Program-made: the position numbers and the translations under genes
From: Methanocorpusculum sp.
Lineage (GTDB): Archaea > Halobacteriota > Methanomicrobia > Methanomicrobiales > Methanocorpusculaceae
Assembly (NCBI GenBank): GCA_030539595.1
Contig: JAUNXW010000004.1
Span: forward strand, 1 to 25,422
Length of the DNA stretch: 25,422 nucleotides
Direction: 5' to 3'
The notes under the pieces: generated by a model
What the model saw: only the letters and a program-made list of their open reading frames with translations
Databases searched by the model: none
Told to the model about the DNA's origin: nothing
Part shown: piece by piece, positions 15,133 to 23,707 of the stretch
Numbering within the stretch: the first letter of the stretch is position 1
How the letters are laid out: every line of letters begins with the position of its first letter

Positions 15133-17472
15133 ATGATGAGCAGTGAAGAGAAAAGTGAAAACGAAATACAATATTTTAACGCGGAACAGTACACAAAAAT
15201 AGTCCGCTGCGCCAAATCGGGCGACATGTCAGACTGGAACGCTCCGTATCACAAAGTCACCGACACAATATCAGAACTCTCCGGGTCGGGAATTTGGATG
15301 AATCACTCAGCGTCTCAGCTTTCAAATAAAAACAGCTCCGGCGACACAGCAGAACTCGAAGGCGCAGACCTCTCATCTCTATCACTGCCTAATGTAGACT
15401 TAAGAGAAGGAAAACTCAAGCGTGCGAGTTTTTACAAATCACAGCTTCCCGGCGCAAATTTTGACGGCGCTCATCTTGAACACGCTTCATTTTTCGGAGC
15501 TGACTTACTCGACAGCTCATTTGAAGGCGCATACCTCAAAAGCGCGGATTTACGAACCGCAAACTTAGAAGGTGTCAAACTTAAAGAAGCAGACTTTTCT
15601 TATGCAGACCTTCGCGAATCCACACTTGAAGGGGCTGACCTTTTCAGAACAAAAGGAGTGGAAGCTGACTTATCGCTTTCAACTCTTGAAGGCTGCGATT
15701 TCCGCGAATCCGACTACAGCGAAGCCGACTTCATGGGCTCAAAGATGAACTCATGCGATTTGCGCGACTCAAAATTCATCAAAGCAGCATTCAAAGAAGC
15801 TGAACTCAAAGAATCAGACTTAAGGGGAGCTGATTTTACGGGCGCAAACCTCACTTCCGCAAAAGCATCTCTTGCAAAAGCCAACCTCGCTGTTTTCAAA
15901 GACGCGGATTTTTCCAAATCCGATTTTTCCGGCGCAAACTTTACGGGAATTAACGGGTTCGGCGCTTCACTCAAAAACGCTTCCTTCAAAAAAGCAATAT
16001 TCAACGAAGCGGTTCTTGAAAACGCAGACTTCTCATTTTCTAATCTGAGTGAAGCGGTTTTTGCGGGAGCAAATCTTAAAAAAGCAAACCTGACAAAAGC
16101 TGATTTTTCAAAGACCGACTTAACCAAAGCAATACTTGCCAAGGCAAATCTCAAAAACACAAATCTCAGCGGAGCAAAACTCGACGGTGCAGACCTTTCG
16201 GAAACAGATTTCACGGGCGCTGTATTATCAGGTGCGAATTTTAAATTCGCTAACCTTAGAAACGCAAATCTTTCAGACGCAGATTTAAGCGGTGCAAATT
16301 TTGAAGGCGCGGACTTAACCGGAGCAAAACTCAAAAACGTAAACGCTGTCGGTGTAAGTTTCCATTCGGCGATTCTTCACAAAGCCGAGATGACCGCAAT
16401 AAATCTCTCTCAGGCTTATCTCGTTGAATCGATTATGGTCAAGGCTGACCTTTCGGATTCAAAATTAGTGGGTGCTGACCTCTCGCGCGCAGCTCTTCAG
16501 GAGGCTAACTTTTATTCTGCCGATTTAACCGACGCAACAATTCGCGAGGCTGATTTGAGAAAAGCAATCCTCTGGCGCGCGAAACTCGACAACGCGGATA
16601 TGACTTGGGCTTATCTCAAAGAATCTGACTTATCCGAAGCGAGTATGATTGGAACTGTCGCAAGCGAGGCATATCTTGAAGGAGCAAAAATCCGTCACGC
16701 CAATCTTTTAGGAACAAAGTTTTACTTATCGAGCGTTGACGGCAGAACTGTAATTACAGATTGTCTTATCGACAGCAACACCGATTTTACGGGTGTGGGA
16801 CTTTCATCTGCAAGAATCAATCCGAAACTCCACAGCCGTCTGATGAGAAACATCAGAAAAATCTGGTGGGACGACTGGATTCGCGAGAGAAAAATCATCA
16901 ACTACTTCTCAAAGTTCAGCGGAAAAGTTCCAAAAGCCGAGCCTCCAAAAGAAAGAACAAAGTATGTTCCAAACACCGCAACAATTTCCGAGAGGCTCAA
17001 ATCGGCTTTCAGAAAATCCTCAGACCGCTCAGGTTACTGGAAAGCCCAGTTCAAAGCGAGTTTCCCAAAAGCAATTCTCAAAGGTATTGCACAGATTTTT
17101 GAGTCGGTGTTTTTGAATTTCCCGGTGAAAACCTTCTGGAAGATTTCTGATTACGGAAGCAGAACTCTTCCAATAGTTATCGCATTCGTTGCCCTGAATG
17201 TGTTCTTCACGATAATTTACACATGCGTTCTGCCTGTAATTCCGGCAGACCCGCTGCTGAACACTGACCCGAATGCAATTCTGAACACAACAGATCCTGT
17301 TATGGGATTCATGCAGACGACGATGATTATATTCAGCATAACCGATATGGCAACAAGGGATTTGGGATATCTTCCGATGCTTTGCGCTCTGGTTCATGTA
17401 ATTTTAGGATATTTCATACTTGCGGCGCTTGTTACAAGATTTGCCGTGATGTTTCAGAATCAGAACCAGTAA
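15133..17472 (+). CDS. pentapeptide-repeat protein with C-terminal two-helix pore-like domain
   Basis: About 779 residues; start placed at ATG 15133 (a second ATG follows at once, and an in-frame TTG lies at 15127). Residues about 75-555 are nearly continuous pentapeptide repeats of the A(D/N)LxX type (for example GADLS, GANFE, KADLS), close to 95 repeats, which should form a long right-handed quadrilateral beta helix. A basic linker follows with the conserved-looking IRKIWWDDWIRERKI. The C-terminal 100 residues hold one helix (LPIVIAFVALNVFFTIIYTCV), a re-entrant-looking stretch FSITDMATRDLGY and a second helix (LCALVHVILGYFILAALVT), the arrangement of two-helix ion channels. The canonical potassium filter T-V-G-Y-G is not present; T-R-D-L-G stands in its place. 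Such fusions are known, but the role is not established. Confidence 0.88.
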   Translation: MMSSEEKSENEIQYFNAEQYTKIVRCAKSGDMSDWNAPYHKVTDTISELSGSGIWMNHSASQLSNKNSSGDTAELEGADLSSLSLPNVDLREGKLKRASFYKSQLPGANFDGAHLEHASFFGADLLDSSFEGAYLKSADLRTANLEGVKLKEADFSYADLRESTLEGADLFRTKGVEADLSLSTLEGCDFRESDYSEADFMGSKMNSCDLRDSKFIKAAFKEAELKESDLRGADFTGANLTSAKASLAKANLAVFKDADFSKSDFSGANFTGINGFGASLKNASFKKAIFNEAVLENADFSFSNLSEAVFAGANLKKANLTKADFSKTDLTKAILAKANLKNTNLSGAKLDGADLSETDFTGAVLSGANFKFANLRNANLSDADLSGANFEGADLTGAKLKNVNAVGVSFHSAILHKAEMTAINLSQAYLVESIMVKADLSDSKLVGADLSRAALQEANFYSADLTDATIREADLRKAILWRAKLDNADMTWAYLKESDLSEASMIGTVASEAYLEGAKIRHANLLGTKFYLSSVDGRTVITDCLIDSNTDFTGVGLSSARINPKLHSRLMRNIRKIWWDDWIRERKIINYFSKFSGKVPKAEPPKERTKYVPNTATISERLKSAFRKSSDRSGYWKAQFKASFPKAILKGIAQIFESVFLNFPVKTFWKISDYGSRTLPIVIAFVALNVFFTIIYTCVLPVIPADPLLNTDPNAILNTTDPVMGFMQTTMIIFSITDMATRDLGYLPMLCALVHVILGYFILAALVTRFAVMFQNQNQ

Positions 17473-17486
17473 TTTTTTCAAACCCC

Positions 17487-18809
17487 TCAATATTTTTCGG
17501 GATTTTCAAGAATCTCTTTTGTCTTTTTCAGCAGTCCGGAAGATAATTCAGAACCAATTTCATCAACCGAGCTTAATGTGATTTTATCTTTCCACGTTAC
17601 AACAGAAAGCGAAAAAGGACTGCCCGAATTAAAATGAATGTATGGGAGCAGCTCTTCGATTTCTGTTCCGTCACCGAAATCAAGAAGTTTTTCATCAATT
17701 ATTCCCGCATTTGAAACAAACGGTCCGCCCAAAACCTGACGGGTATCAAAAAGCGAGGGAACATCATTTTCTCTTTCGATTAATGACGCTGAACCTATTC
17801 CCCGAGATTCGCTTTTCAGAATTTTTGTGGATTTTGTTACTTCGTTTAAAATATTTTTCAATGTCTTTACTTCGGTGAGTTTTACGGGAAGCCAGACGGG
17901 AACAGAGTAGTTCATGCAGATAAGCATCTTTGAAAGCATCGCAGAAGAATCTCCGCCAAGAAATTTCAGTTTGTCGACCGCGGACGGCATTTTAGAAGCA
18001 TATCTTAAATCGACAGCCATTCTCATTGGAATAAGTTCGGGTTTTTCCTTGAAGAACTCTGATAAGACAAGAGAATATGCGGCAATCAAAACATCGTTTA
18101 CGGTTGCTGAGTTTTCGTGCGCGAAGGATTTTATTTTTTTAAGATATTTCGCGTCAAGAAATTCTGAAATAATTCCAAACTCTGCATCAGATTTATAATT
18201 CACGAGGTAAGGGGCGACATATTTTTTGCAGAGTTCGGATTTTTTGTATTCGGTTTCCGCAAGATTTTTTAGTTCATCGTCTGAGTATTTTTCAAATATT
18301 TTTTTGTAAGACCTGTCTTTCGGCAGGTTTACATTTTTTGCGGCAAATGTTTTGTTTTTGCCGAGTTTTTTGTATGTTGAAGTTATCAGATAAATGACGC
18401 CCGCAAATCCGTGAGCGTCTGATACACCGTGGTCTAAGAAGAAGATGAGTGTGTCTTTTGTTTTCTGCCTTGAGATTATTATTTTCAGAGGCGGATTTTT
18501 TTCGGTGTCAAAGGATGTGATGTAAATTTCATCGGGAGATTTGTCGGTTATTTCAATAAATTCCGGCTCTGAGATTTCTTTCCATCCGCATTTTTCAAAG
18601 TCGAATCCTGATTTAAGGATTGGCAGAGCGTCGGCTGTTATTTGAACTGCTTTTTTCAGGCGTTCTTCGTCTATGTTTTTCGATAGAACTGCCGATACGC
18701 ATATTGGAACACATGTTCCTTTCGGGCAGTCGATTTTTTCAAAGAGGTCGTGTTTGGCGGCTTTTATGAATTTATTTTCTGACGTATGAAATAATTTGTT
18801 TTGAGATGT
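17487..18809 (-). CDS. condensation-domain/alcohol acetyltransferase-like gene lacking a start codon
   Basis: An open frame of 440 codons runs from just after an in-frame TAA at 18810-18812. The first in-frame ATG, GTG or TTG is the GTG at 18203, which lies inside the domain, so a start there would remove the active site. The full frame reads as a CoA-dependent acyltransferase/condensation domain: N-terminal strand and helix (LSKNIDEERLKKAVQITADALPIL), the catalytic H-x3-D as LDHGVSDAHGFAG near residue 125, and the C-terminal VSNAGIID-like segment (here FVSNAGIIDEKLLDFG). These enzymes move acyl groups between thioesters and alcohols or amines. It may be a recently inactivated gene, use an unusual start, or have lost its 5' end to the adjacent inverted-repeat element. 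Confidence 0.7.
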   Translation of the reverse strand, partial: TSQNKLFHTSENKFIKAAKHDLFEKIDCPKGTCVPICVSAVLSKNIDEERLKKAVQITADALPILKSGFDFEKCGWKEISEPEFIEITDKSPDEIYITSFDTEKNPPLKIIISRQKTKDTLIFFLDHGVSDAHGFAGVIYLITSTYKKLGKNKTFAAKNVNLPKDRSYKKIFEKYSDDELKNLAETEYKKSELCKKYVAPYLVNYKSDAEFGIISEFLDAKYLKKIKSFAHENSATVNDVLIAAYSLVLSEFFKEKPELIPMRMAVDLRYASKMPSAVDKLKFLGGDSSAMLSKMLICMNYSVPVWLPVKLTEVKTLKNILNEVTKSTKILKSESRGIGSASLIERENDVPSLFDTRQVLGGPFVSNAGIIDEKLLDFGDGTEIEELLPYIHFNSGSPFSLSVVTWKDKITLSSVDEIGSELSSGLLKKTKEILENPEKY

Positions 18810-18867
18810 TTAATTAATTGTCTTTGAATTGTTTGAGAAGTTCTCGTCTACTTCGCAAAAGAACCTG

Positions 18868-18988
18868 CTCCATTAAGAAATAATTATATATCCCCAAGAT
18901 TTAGCCACACCGAAAAAACACCCGATTAAACCTCAAATTAGGCTCAAATTTCGTTCTCAGTGAGTGCAAGTCATATGTCATATTGATG
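18868..18988 (+). repeat. left arm of the 121-bp inverted repeat
   Basis: Starts CTCCATTAAG and ends CATATTGATG. Its outer end encodes ATGGAG on the minus strand next to the start-less acyltransferase-like gene. Confidence 0.8.
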
Positions 18989-19203
18989 GGTTATTTTTGT
19001 TGAAAGGTGAGTTTCAAAAAAGTTTCAAGCGAACTCTTCAGTTTGTTATTTTTGTTCGCTGCGGAGTACTCTTGTGTAATATATATGTCTCTCATAATAT
19101 AAATAAAATAATAAATGCGCTGTTAAGGGATTATTTTTGAGATATTTTTGGATGAAAGGATTTTTTGTTTTTTGATGGGTGATGTTTTTTTTGTTGAGAC
19201 AGT

Positions 19204-19324
19204 CATCAATATGACATATGACTTGCAGTGAGTGAGAAGGAAATCTAAGCTTTATTTGGGGTTGAATCGTGTGATTTTTCGGTGTGGCTAAATCTTGGGG
19301 GTATATAATTATTTTTTAATGGAG
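19204..19324 (-). repeat. right arm of the 121-bp inverted repeat
   Basis: Plus strand starts CATCAATATG and ends TTTAATGGAG. The 7-base AGTGAGT segment keeps the same strand orientation as in the left arm, as if inverted separately. Confidence 0.8.
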
Positions 19325-19450
19325 TGGCGGCTTTTGAGTTTATTTCGTGTAAGTTGGTTTGTTGAGGTGCGGATTTATTTCGCTGCACCACGAAAGACTG
19401 CACGTCAAATACGAAAATCCACATAAACTGTAATTATAATTCAAAAAATA

Positions 19451-19576
19451 TTATTCCTTCTTCTCCTCTTCCCCTGCCTTTTTCTCAACCGTCTCAATCA
19501 TTTTACTGAACTGCTTTGAGGTTGCTGTCTCCTTCTTCCCGCAGAACCACTCAACAAACCCTTTAAAAAATCCCAT
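19451..19576 (-). CDS. 41-residue microprotein downstream of hef
   Basis: An ATG at 19576 lies two bases after the hef stop and about 13 bases after a GGAGA motif, so it is placed for translational coupling. The product begins MGFFKGFVEWFCGKKE, an amphipathic aromatic helix with one Cys, then KQFSKMIETVEKKAGEE and a run of Glu/Lys. It has no signal peptide and no known domain. A role beside Hef (for example a small partner) is speculation from position; it could also be a non-functional small frame. Confidence 0.5.
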   Translation of the reverse strand: MGFFKGFVEWFCGKKETATSKQFSKMIETVEKKAGEEEKKE

Positions 19577-19578
19577 GA

Positions 19579-21831
19579 TTATCTGTCTCTCCAAACGAAC
19601 TCAGCCGCCGCCAAAATTCCCGAAGCTGTTTTATCTCCAACACCTTCAACACTCATCAAATCCTCTTTCGAAGCGGAAACAATATTTTTAAGCGAACCGA
19701 ACCTCCTCAAAATCTCACGCGCAGCTTTCGGTCCAACATCCGGAAACGCCGTTAAAATATATTCAACCGACTCATTCATAGACTTCGAAGACTTCGCCCT
19801 GTGAAGAGTTTTCTCATGTTTTTCGCCGACGTCACGTCTTGCAAAAGCATAAATCATCTCAGCCGTTTCATCAGCATCTTTTGTAAAAAGAATCGAGACA
19901 TCAAAATCCACCGCAATAGAGGCAAGAGTATTGCGGACAGCATTCTGGGAAATATTTCTCACCTCATACAAATCCGCAATAGTCCCTCCCTCAATAATCA
20001 GAACCGGACGAATCGAAGATTCCGAAAGCGACTTAATCTGCCCGAACAAATCCCTGTCAACAAGCGTATCGACAAAATCCTGAATCGTCTTTCTCTCAAT
20101 CAAAACCCTGCTGCCTGCAGCATAATCTCCGACAGGAAGCTGTGCAAGACTTATTTTTGCGTCGGCTGCACTCAGCCTTTCGGCAACTTTTGAATGAAGT
20201 TCGCGGTTATCAATTGTAATCTGCGGTTTGTTTTCTAAGTCCGGCTCATCACGCGAAACAGCCTCGGCAAGACTTAACTGCGAAGATTTTTCGACAGAAG
20301 GTGTCTTTGGAACATCACCCGAACGCATTGCCTTCACACCTTTCTGCATCTGCTTTTCCTTTGAACTTGACACCCAGCGGTAAGTTTCATCGGTCGTTCC
20401 CTTAGTAATCAGAACAACAATTTTTCCAGAAGAATTTCTGCCGGTCCTTCCTTTTCGCTGAATACTTCTTACCTCAGAAGGCACTGATTCATAAAATATC
20501 ACCATATCCGTTGAGGGAATATCAAGACCTTCTTCACCGACGGACGTTGCAACGAGAACAGAATATTCACCTTCCCTGAATCTGCGGATTGCATCTATTT
20601 GCTGTTTCTGTGAAAGACCTTTTTCAGAATCCCGCGAAGCCTGACCGACAAATCTGCTTGCAGTGATTCCTGCCTCATTGAGTTTGTCAACAATCATTGA
20701 AACTCCGTCGCGGTAAGTCACGAAAACAATAATCTTTGAGTCTGCTGATTCGATTAACTGTTCCCGAATAATTCTCACAACTTCATCGGCTTTTGGATGG
20801 AGTTCTTTCGTCCAGCCTTCGCAAAGAGCGAGAAGACGTTTGAATCTCGCATCTTCGTAAATTCTTTTAGAGGCTTTGCTCCCGCTGCCGCTCAAACCTT
20901 CGGATTCGAGTTTATACAGATAAGCCTTAAGAGCGGTTGAACCCTGAGACTCTGCAAGAAGTACGCCGTGCTTGAGTTTCATAATCTCTGCGTGAACCGA
21001 AACGGCAGTGTATGCTGTCTTGTCTCTTTCGCGCATACGGGTTTGAATCTGCGCCATAATTGCGTTCAGGGCTTTCATTGAAAGCATCTCGCGCTTGACG
21101 ACATGATAGTTCAGGTCTGATAATTTTGTCAGACGCTCCTCTATCATACTGTTGAGAACAGAAACAGCAAGCCACAATTCTTCCGGCAGTTCAACGGTTC
21201 TGTATTCAATCTCGCGCTCGTGAACGTAAGGTCTTACGTCTGCATCAGTCTCAACCCGGCTTTCAACAATTTCTATTGAAAGATGCTGACAGATTTCAGC
21301 AACGTGCTCTGAGTCGTATCCGGGAGAGGCTGTCATTCCAAGAACCAGAGGTCGAACAGCTGTTGCGTTGTATCTTTCTCCGATGAAAACATACGCGTAG
21401 TTTCCTACAGTTCTGTGACACTCATCAACGATTAAAAGTGAAACCCCGGATAAATCATATCGACCTGCGATAAGGTCATTTTTAATGACCTCGGGAGTTG
21501 AAACGCAGAATTTTGATTCAGCCCAGAGTTTTTCGCGTTTTTCATGGGGAGTTGTTCCCGTGAACATCGCGATATCATTTTCATCAATAATCAGATTTTT
21601 TGAAAAATAGCGATAATGCTGCTCAACAAGCGGTTTTGTCGGAGCAAGCATCAGAATTTTTCCTTTCTCTATACGTTCTGCTGCCGCGAGCAAAGCGATG
21701 GTTGTTTTTCCCATACCTGTCGGAAGAACAACCAGAGTATTTCCTTCAAGAGCGTGCTTTGCAATATTTGTCTGATAAGCACGCTCCTCTATTGTATTTT
21801 CGGGAATATTTTTTCTTGAAATATAGTTCAT
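19579..21831 (-). CDS. hef: Hef: XPF/FANCM-family helicase-nuclease
   Basis: Acts on stalled or branched DNA forks, combining a superfamily 2 helicase with a structure-specific nuclease. The 750 residues give the full architecture: Walker A LPTGMGKTTIA (about 36-46), DEXH box VDECH (about 135-139), TASPG, and the C-terminal helicase half ending in QRKGRTGR near residue 465. The XPF nuclease follows with IDNREL, VGDYAAGSRVLIERKTIQDF (GD-Xn-ERK-x3-D, intact), then tandem helix-hairpin-helix motifs (FPDVGPKAAREIL, VEGVGDKTASGIL). The nuclease is therefore predicted active. The ATG overlaps the glyS stop by four bases, so hef is co-translated after glyS, and a microprotein follows. Confidence 0.96.
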   Translation of the reverse strand: MNYISRKNIPENTIEERAYQTNIAKHALEGNTLVVLPTGMGKTTIALLAAAERIEKGKILMLAPTKPLVEQHYRYFSKNLIIDENDIAMFTGTTPHEKREKLWAESKFCVSTPEVIKNDLIAGRYDLSGVSLLIVDECHRTVGNYAYVFIGERYNATAVRPLVLGMTASPGYDSEHVAEICQHLSIEIVESRVETDADVRPYVHEREIEYRTVELPEELWLAVSVLNSMIEERLTKLSDLNYHVVKREMLSMKALNAIMAQIQTRMRERDKTAYTAVSVHAEIMKLKHGVLLAESQGSTALKAYLYKLESEGLSGSGSKASKRIYEDARFKRLLALCEGWTKELHPKADEVVRIIREQLIESADSKIIVFVTYRDGVSMIVDKLNEAGITASRFVGQASRDSEKGLSQKQQIDAIRRFREGEYSVLVATSVGEEGLDIPSTDMVIFYESVPSEVRSIQRKGRTGRNSSGKIVVLITKGTTDETYRWVSSSKEKQMQKGVKAMRSGDVPKTPSVEKSSQLSLAEAVSRDEPDLENKPQITIDNRELHSKVAERLSAADAKISLAQLPVGDYAAGSRVLIERKTIQDFVDTLVDRDLFGQIKSLSESSIRPVLIIEGGTIADLYEVRNISQNAVRNTLASIAVDFDVSILFTKDADETAEMIYAFARRDVGEKHEKTLHRAKSSKSMNESVEYILTAFPDVGPKAAREILRRFGSLKNIVSASKEDLMSVEGVGDKTASGILAAAEFVWRDR

Positions 21832-23558
21832 AACATATTTTCGCTGAACTCGACTTTGCCTTTGATTAGTCTTGGGATTACATTAACGAAATCTTCATAG
21901 CGTCCTCTGACCTGTTTCATAGAGTCACGTTCACGAAGTGTGACGGTCATATTTTCAAGACTGTCGTAGTCGACTGTTATACAGTAAGGTGTTCCAACCT
22001 CGTCCTGTCTTCTATATCTGCGTCCTATTGCGCCCGCATCATCGTATTCAGCCTGAATACCTTCATCCTGAAGTTCTTCTACAATCTTTTTCGCGAGTGT
22101 GTCAAGTCCGTCGCGAGCCATGAGCGGTAAAACCGCAACCTGAATCGGTGCAACCCCTGGCTTAAATCGCATGACAGTACGTTTTTCTCCGTCTGCATTG
22201 TCTTCTGCGTAAGCGTGTTCCAAGACCATGTAGCAGATTCTGTCAATACCGTATGAAGGTTCGATTACGTGAGGCATTACATCTTCACCGAAGACGTCGA
22301 CCATTTCATCTTTTACGGTGTACATTTCCGGTGAGACAAGAATTTCCTCACCGTCAAGTTTCAGATGAATTCCATCCTCTGCGGGTTCTGCTGTTGTCAT
22401 TGCCTCAGCAACGGCTTTTGCTTTTCCGCGGAAGACAGGGCCCATCTTTCCGAAGTTAGGGATGATTGCCTTGTGGTGAACTTTTTTCGGTTCTGAATAC
22501 TGAACAAAGACTGTGTTTTTCTCGCCCGATACTCTTGAGTGGGCTTTTAAATCATAGTTGGTTCTGTCTGCAATTCCAACGATTTCAACCCAGCCGAATC
22601 TGTCGGAGAATGCTTCAGCGTCCCAGCAGTCTGTTGCGTAGTGAGCTCTTTCATCGGGCATGTGCTGTCTGAATCTGATTTTATCCGGGTTGAATCCAAC
22701 AGTTGTCAGAATGTCGTGTGTCATTGCAACATAGTATGCGACGTATTCGTTTGCAATGATTCCTTCATCGACTGCTTCGCGCATTGTTTTAACAATTGCG
22801 GGCGCATCTTTTTCCTGCTGAGCAATTCCGCATAAGGGCATTGCATAATTCGCGTAGCGTGAGAACTGCGGGTGATCTTTTTCGTTGGGGTGAACGAAAA
22901 TTTCAGCTTCCGCCTGAGTAAATTCACGAAGACGAATCATTCCCTGTCTTGGGGAGATTTCGTTTCTGTATGATTTACCTATTTGAACCGCGCCGAACGG
23001 TAAGTGGTCGCGGTAGAATCTGAGAAGTCTGCCGAAGTCAACGAACATTCCCTGAGCGGTTTCGGGTCTTAAGTATCCTTTTCTCTGTCCTCCCGGACCG
23101 ATTGATGTTGTAAACATTAAGTTGAAGTCGAATACTTCAACGTCGCCCATTTTTTTACCGCATGCGGGACATTCTTTTCCTTTGAGAACTTCTTTGAGTT
23201 CTTCTTTGCTCATTGTTCCAGCGTGGGGTATTCCAAGAGCTTCTGCGGCGTGGTCGGCTCTTAAGTATTCACGGCAGTTCGGGCACTGAAACATTTTATC
23301 CGAGAATCCGCCGACGTGTCCGGAGGCGACGTAGATAGGCTCAATTCCAACGGTTGGACATTCTATTTCGTAGTAACCTTCCTGAACTACATAGAAGTGT
23401 CTCCAGATGTTTTCGATTCTGCGTTTCAGCATTGCGCCAAGCGGTCCGTAATCGATAAATCCTGCGACCGAGCCGTATATTTCAGATGAAGGCCAGACAA
23501 ATCCGCGCCTTTTTGCAAGTTCCATTACTTTTTCGAATGTGTCTTCGTATTCAGCCAT
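21828..23558 (-). CDS. glyS: glycyl-tRNA synthetase, archaeal/eukaryotic type
   Basis: Charges tRNA-Gly. The 576 residues are the usual length for the homodimeric class II enzyme. The N-terminus has RGFVWPSSEIYGSVAGFIDYGPLGA; CPNC and CPAC pairs (near 90 and 135) form a zinc site in the insertion. Motif 2 is RNEISPRQGMIRLREFTQAEAE, motif 3 is PSYGIDRICYMVLEHAY, and the anticodon-binding domain begins VAPIQVAVLPL. The gene starts the glyS-hef-microprotein operon, opposite the divergent VUT transporter across 149 bp. AAGGT lies a little upstream of ATG 23558. Confidence 0.97.
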   Translation of the reverse strand: MAEYEDTFEKVMELAKRRGFVWPSSEIYGSVAGFIDYGPLGAMLKRRIENIWRHFYVVQEGYYEIECPTVGIEPIYVASGHVGGFSDKMFQCPNCREYLRADHAAEALGIPHAGTMSKEELKEVLKGKECPACGKKMGDVEVFDFNLMFTTSIGPGGQRKGYLRPETAQGMFVDFGRLLRFYRDHLPFGAVQIGKSYRNEISPRQGMIRLREFTQAEAEIFVHPNEKDHPQFSRYANYAMPLCGIAQQEKDAPAIVKTMREAVDEGIIANEYVAYYVAMTHDILTTVGFNPDKIRFRQHMPDERAHYATDCWDAEAFSDRFGWVEIVGIADRTNYDLKAHSRVSGEKNTVFVQYSEPKKVHHKAIIPNFGKMGPVFRGKAKAVAEAMTTAEPAEDGIHLKLDGEEILVSPEMYTVKDEMVDVFGEDVMPHVIEPSYGIDRICYMVLEHAYAEDNADGEKRTVMRFKPGVAPIQVAVLPLMARDGLDTLAKKIVEELQDEGIQAEYDDAGAIGRRYRRQDEVGTPYCITVDYDSLENMTVTLRERDSMKQVRGRYEDFVNVIPRLIKGKVEFSENML

Positions 23559-23648
23559 AGATAATTCTACCTTATTTATCGGGTCTGTAATATTATTAAT
23601 GTGGCTCTTCGATATTTGAAATGAAGCTGGTCAATAGTGATTAAATCA

Positions 23649-23664
23649 GTTGGACAGACTCAAT
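23649..23664 (-). repeat. partial end of the dispersed repeat
   Basis: GTTGGACAGACTCAAT resembles the right end of the copy at 6148-6278 (CCGTTGGACAGACTTGA). It lies in the divergent glyS/VUT spacer; no second end is visible. Confidence 0.45.
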
Positions 23665-23707
23665 AGATTAATCCTGATTGAATTCAAACAATTAAAGCCA
23701 TATAAGT

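Larger units (their letters stand above)
18868..19324. mobile_element. 457-bp element with 121-bp inverted-repeat arms (MITE-like)
   Basis: Left arm 18868-18988 and right arm 19204-19324 are inverted copies, about 88% identical by eye and equal in length. The 215-bp centre is T-rich and has no convincing gene. Each arm contains a TATA-like ATTATATA followed by CCCCAAGATTTAGCC, and both inner ends carry GTCATATGTCATATTGATG. I see no target-site duplication and no transposase. The stretch from 18810 to 19450 holds only this element and its flanks. Confidence 0.75.

Noticed and set aside
15714..16334. 206-codon minus-strand frame opposite the pentapeptide repeats
   Set aside because: It is a shadow caused by the regular codon pattern of A(D/N)LxX repeats (Ala/Ser/Phe/Lys-rich), with no start signal or independent features.
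17487..18203. A 238-residue acyltransferase starting at GTG 18203
   Set aside because: The GTG lies inside the domain, and the frame upstream carries the catalytic H-x3-D and N-terminal elements, so this start would give a headless protein.
19319..19426. 35-codon plus-strand frame starting at the outer edge of the right arm
   Set aside because: No ribosome binding site, no recognisable sequence and random-looking composition; kept only as part of the mirrored-signal observation.
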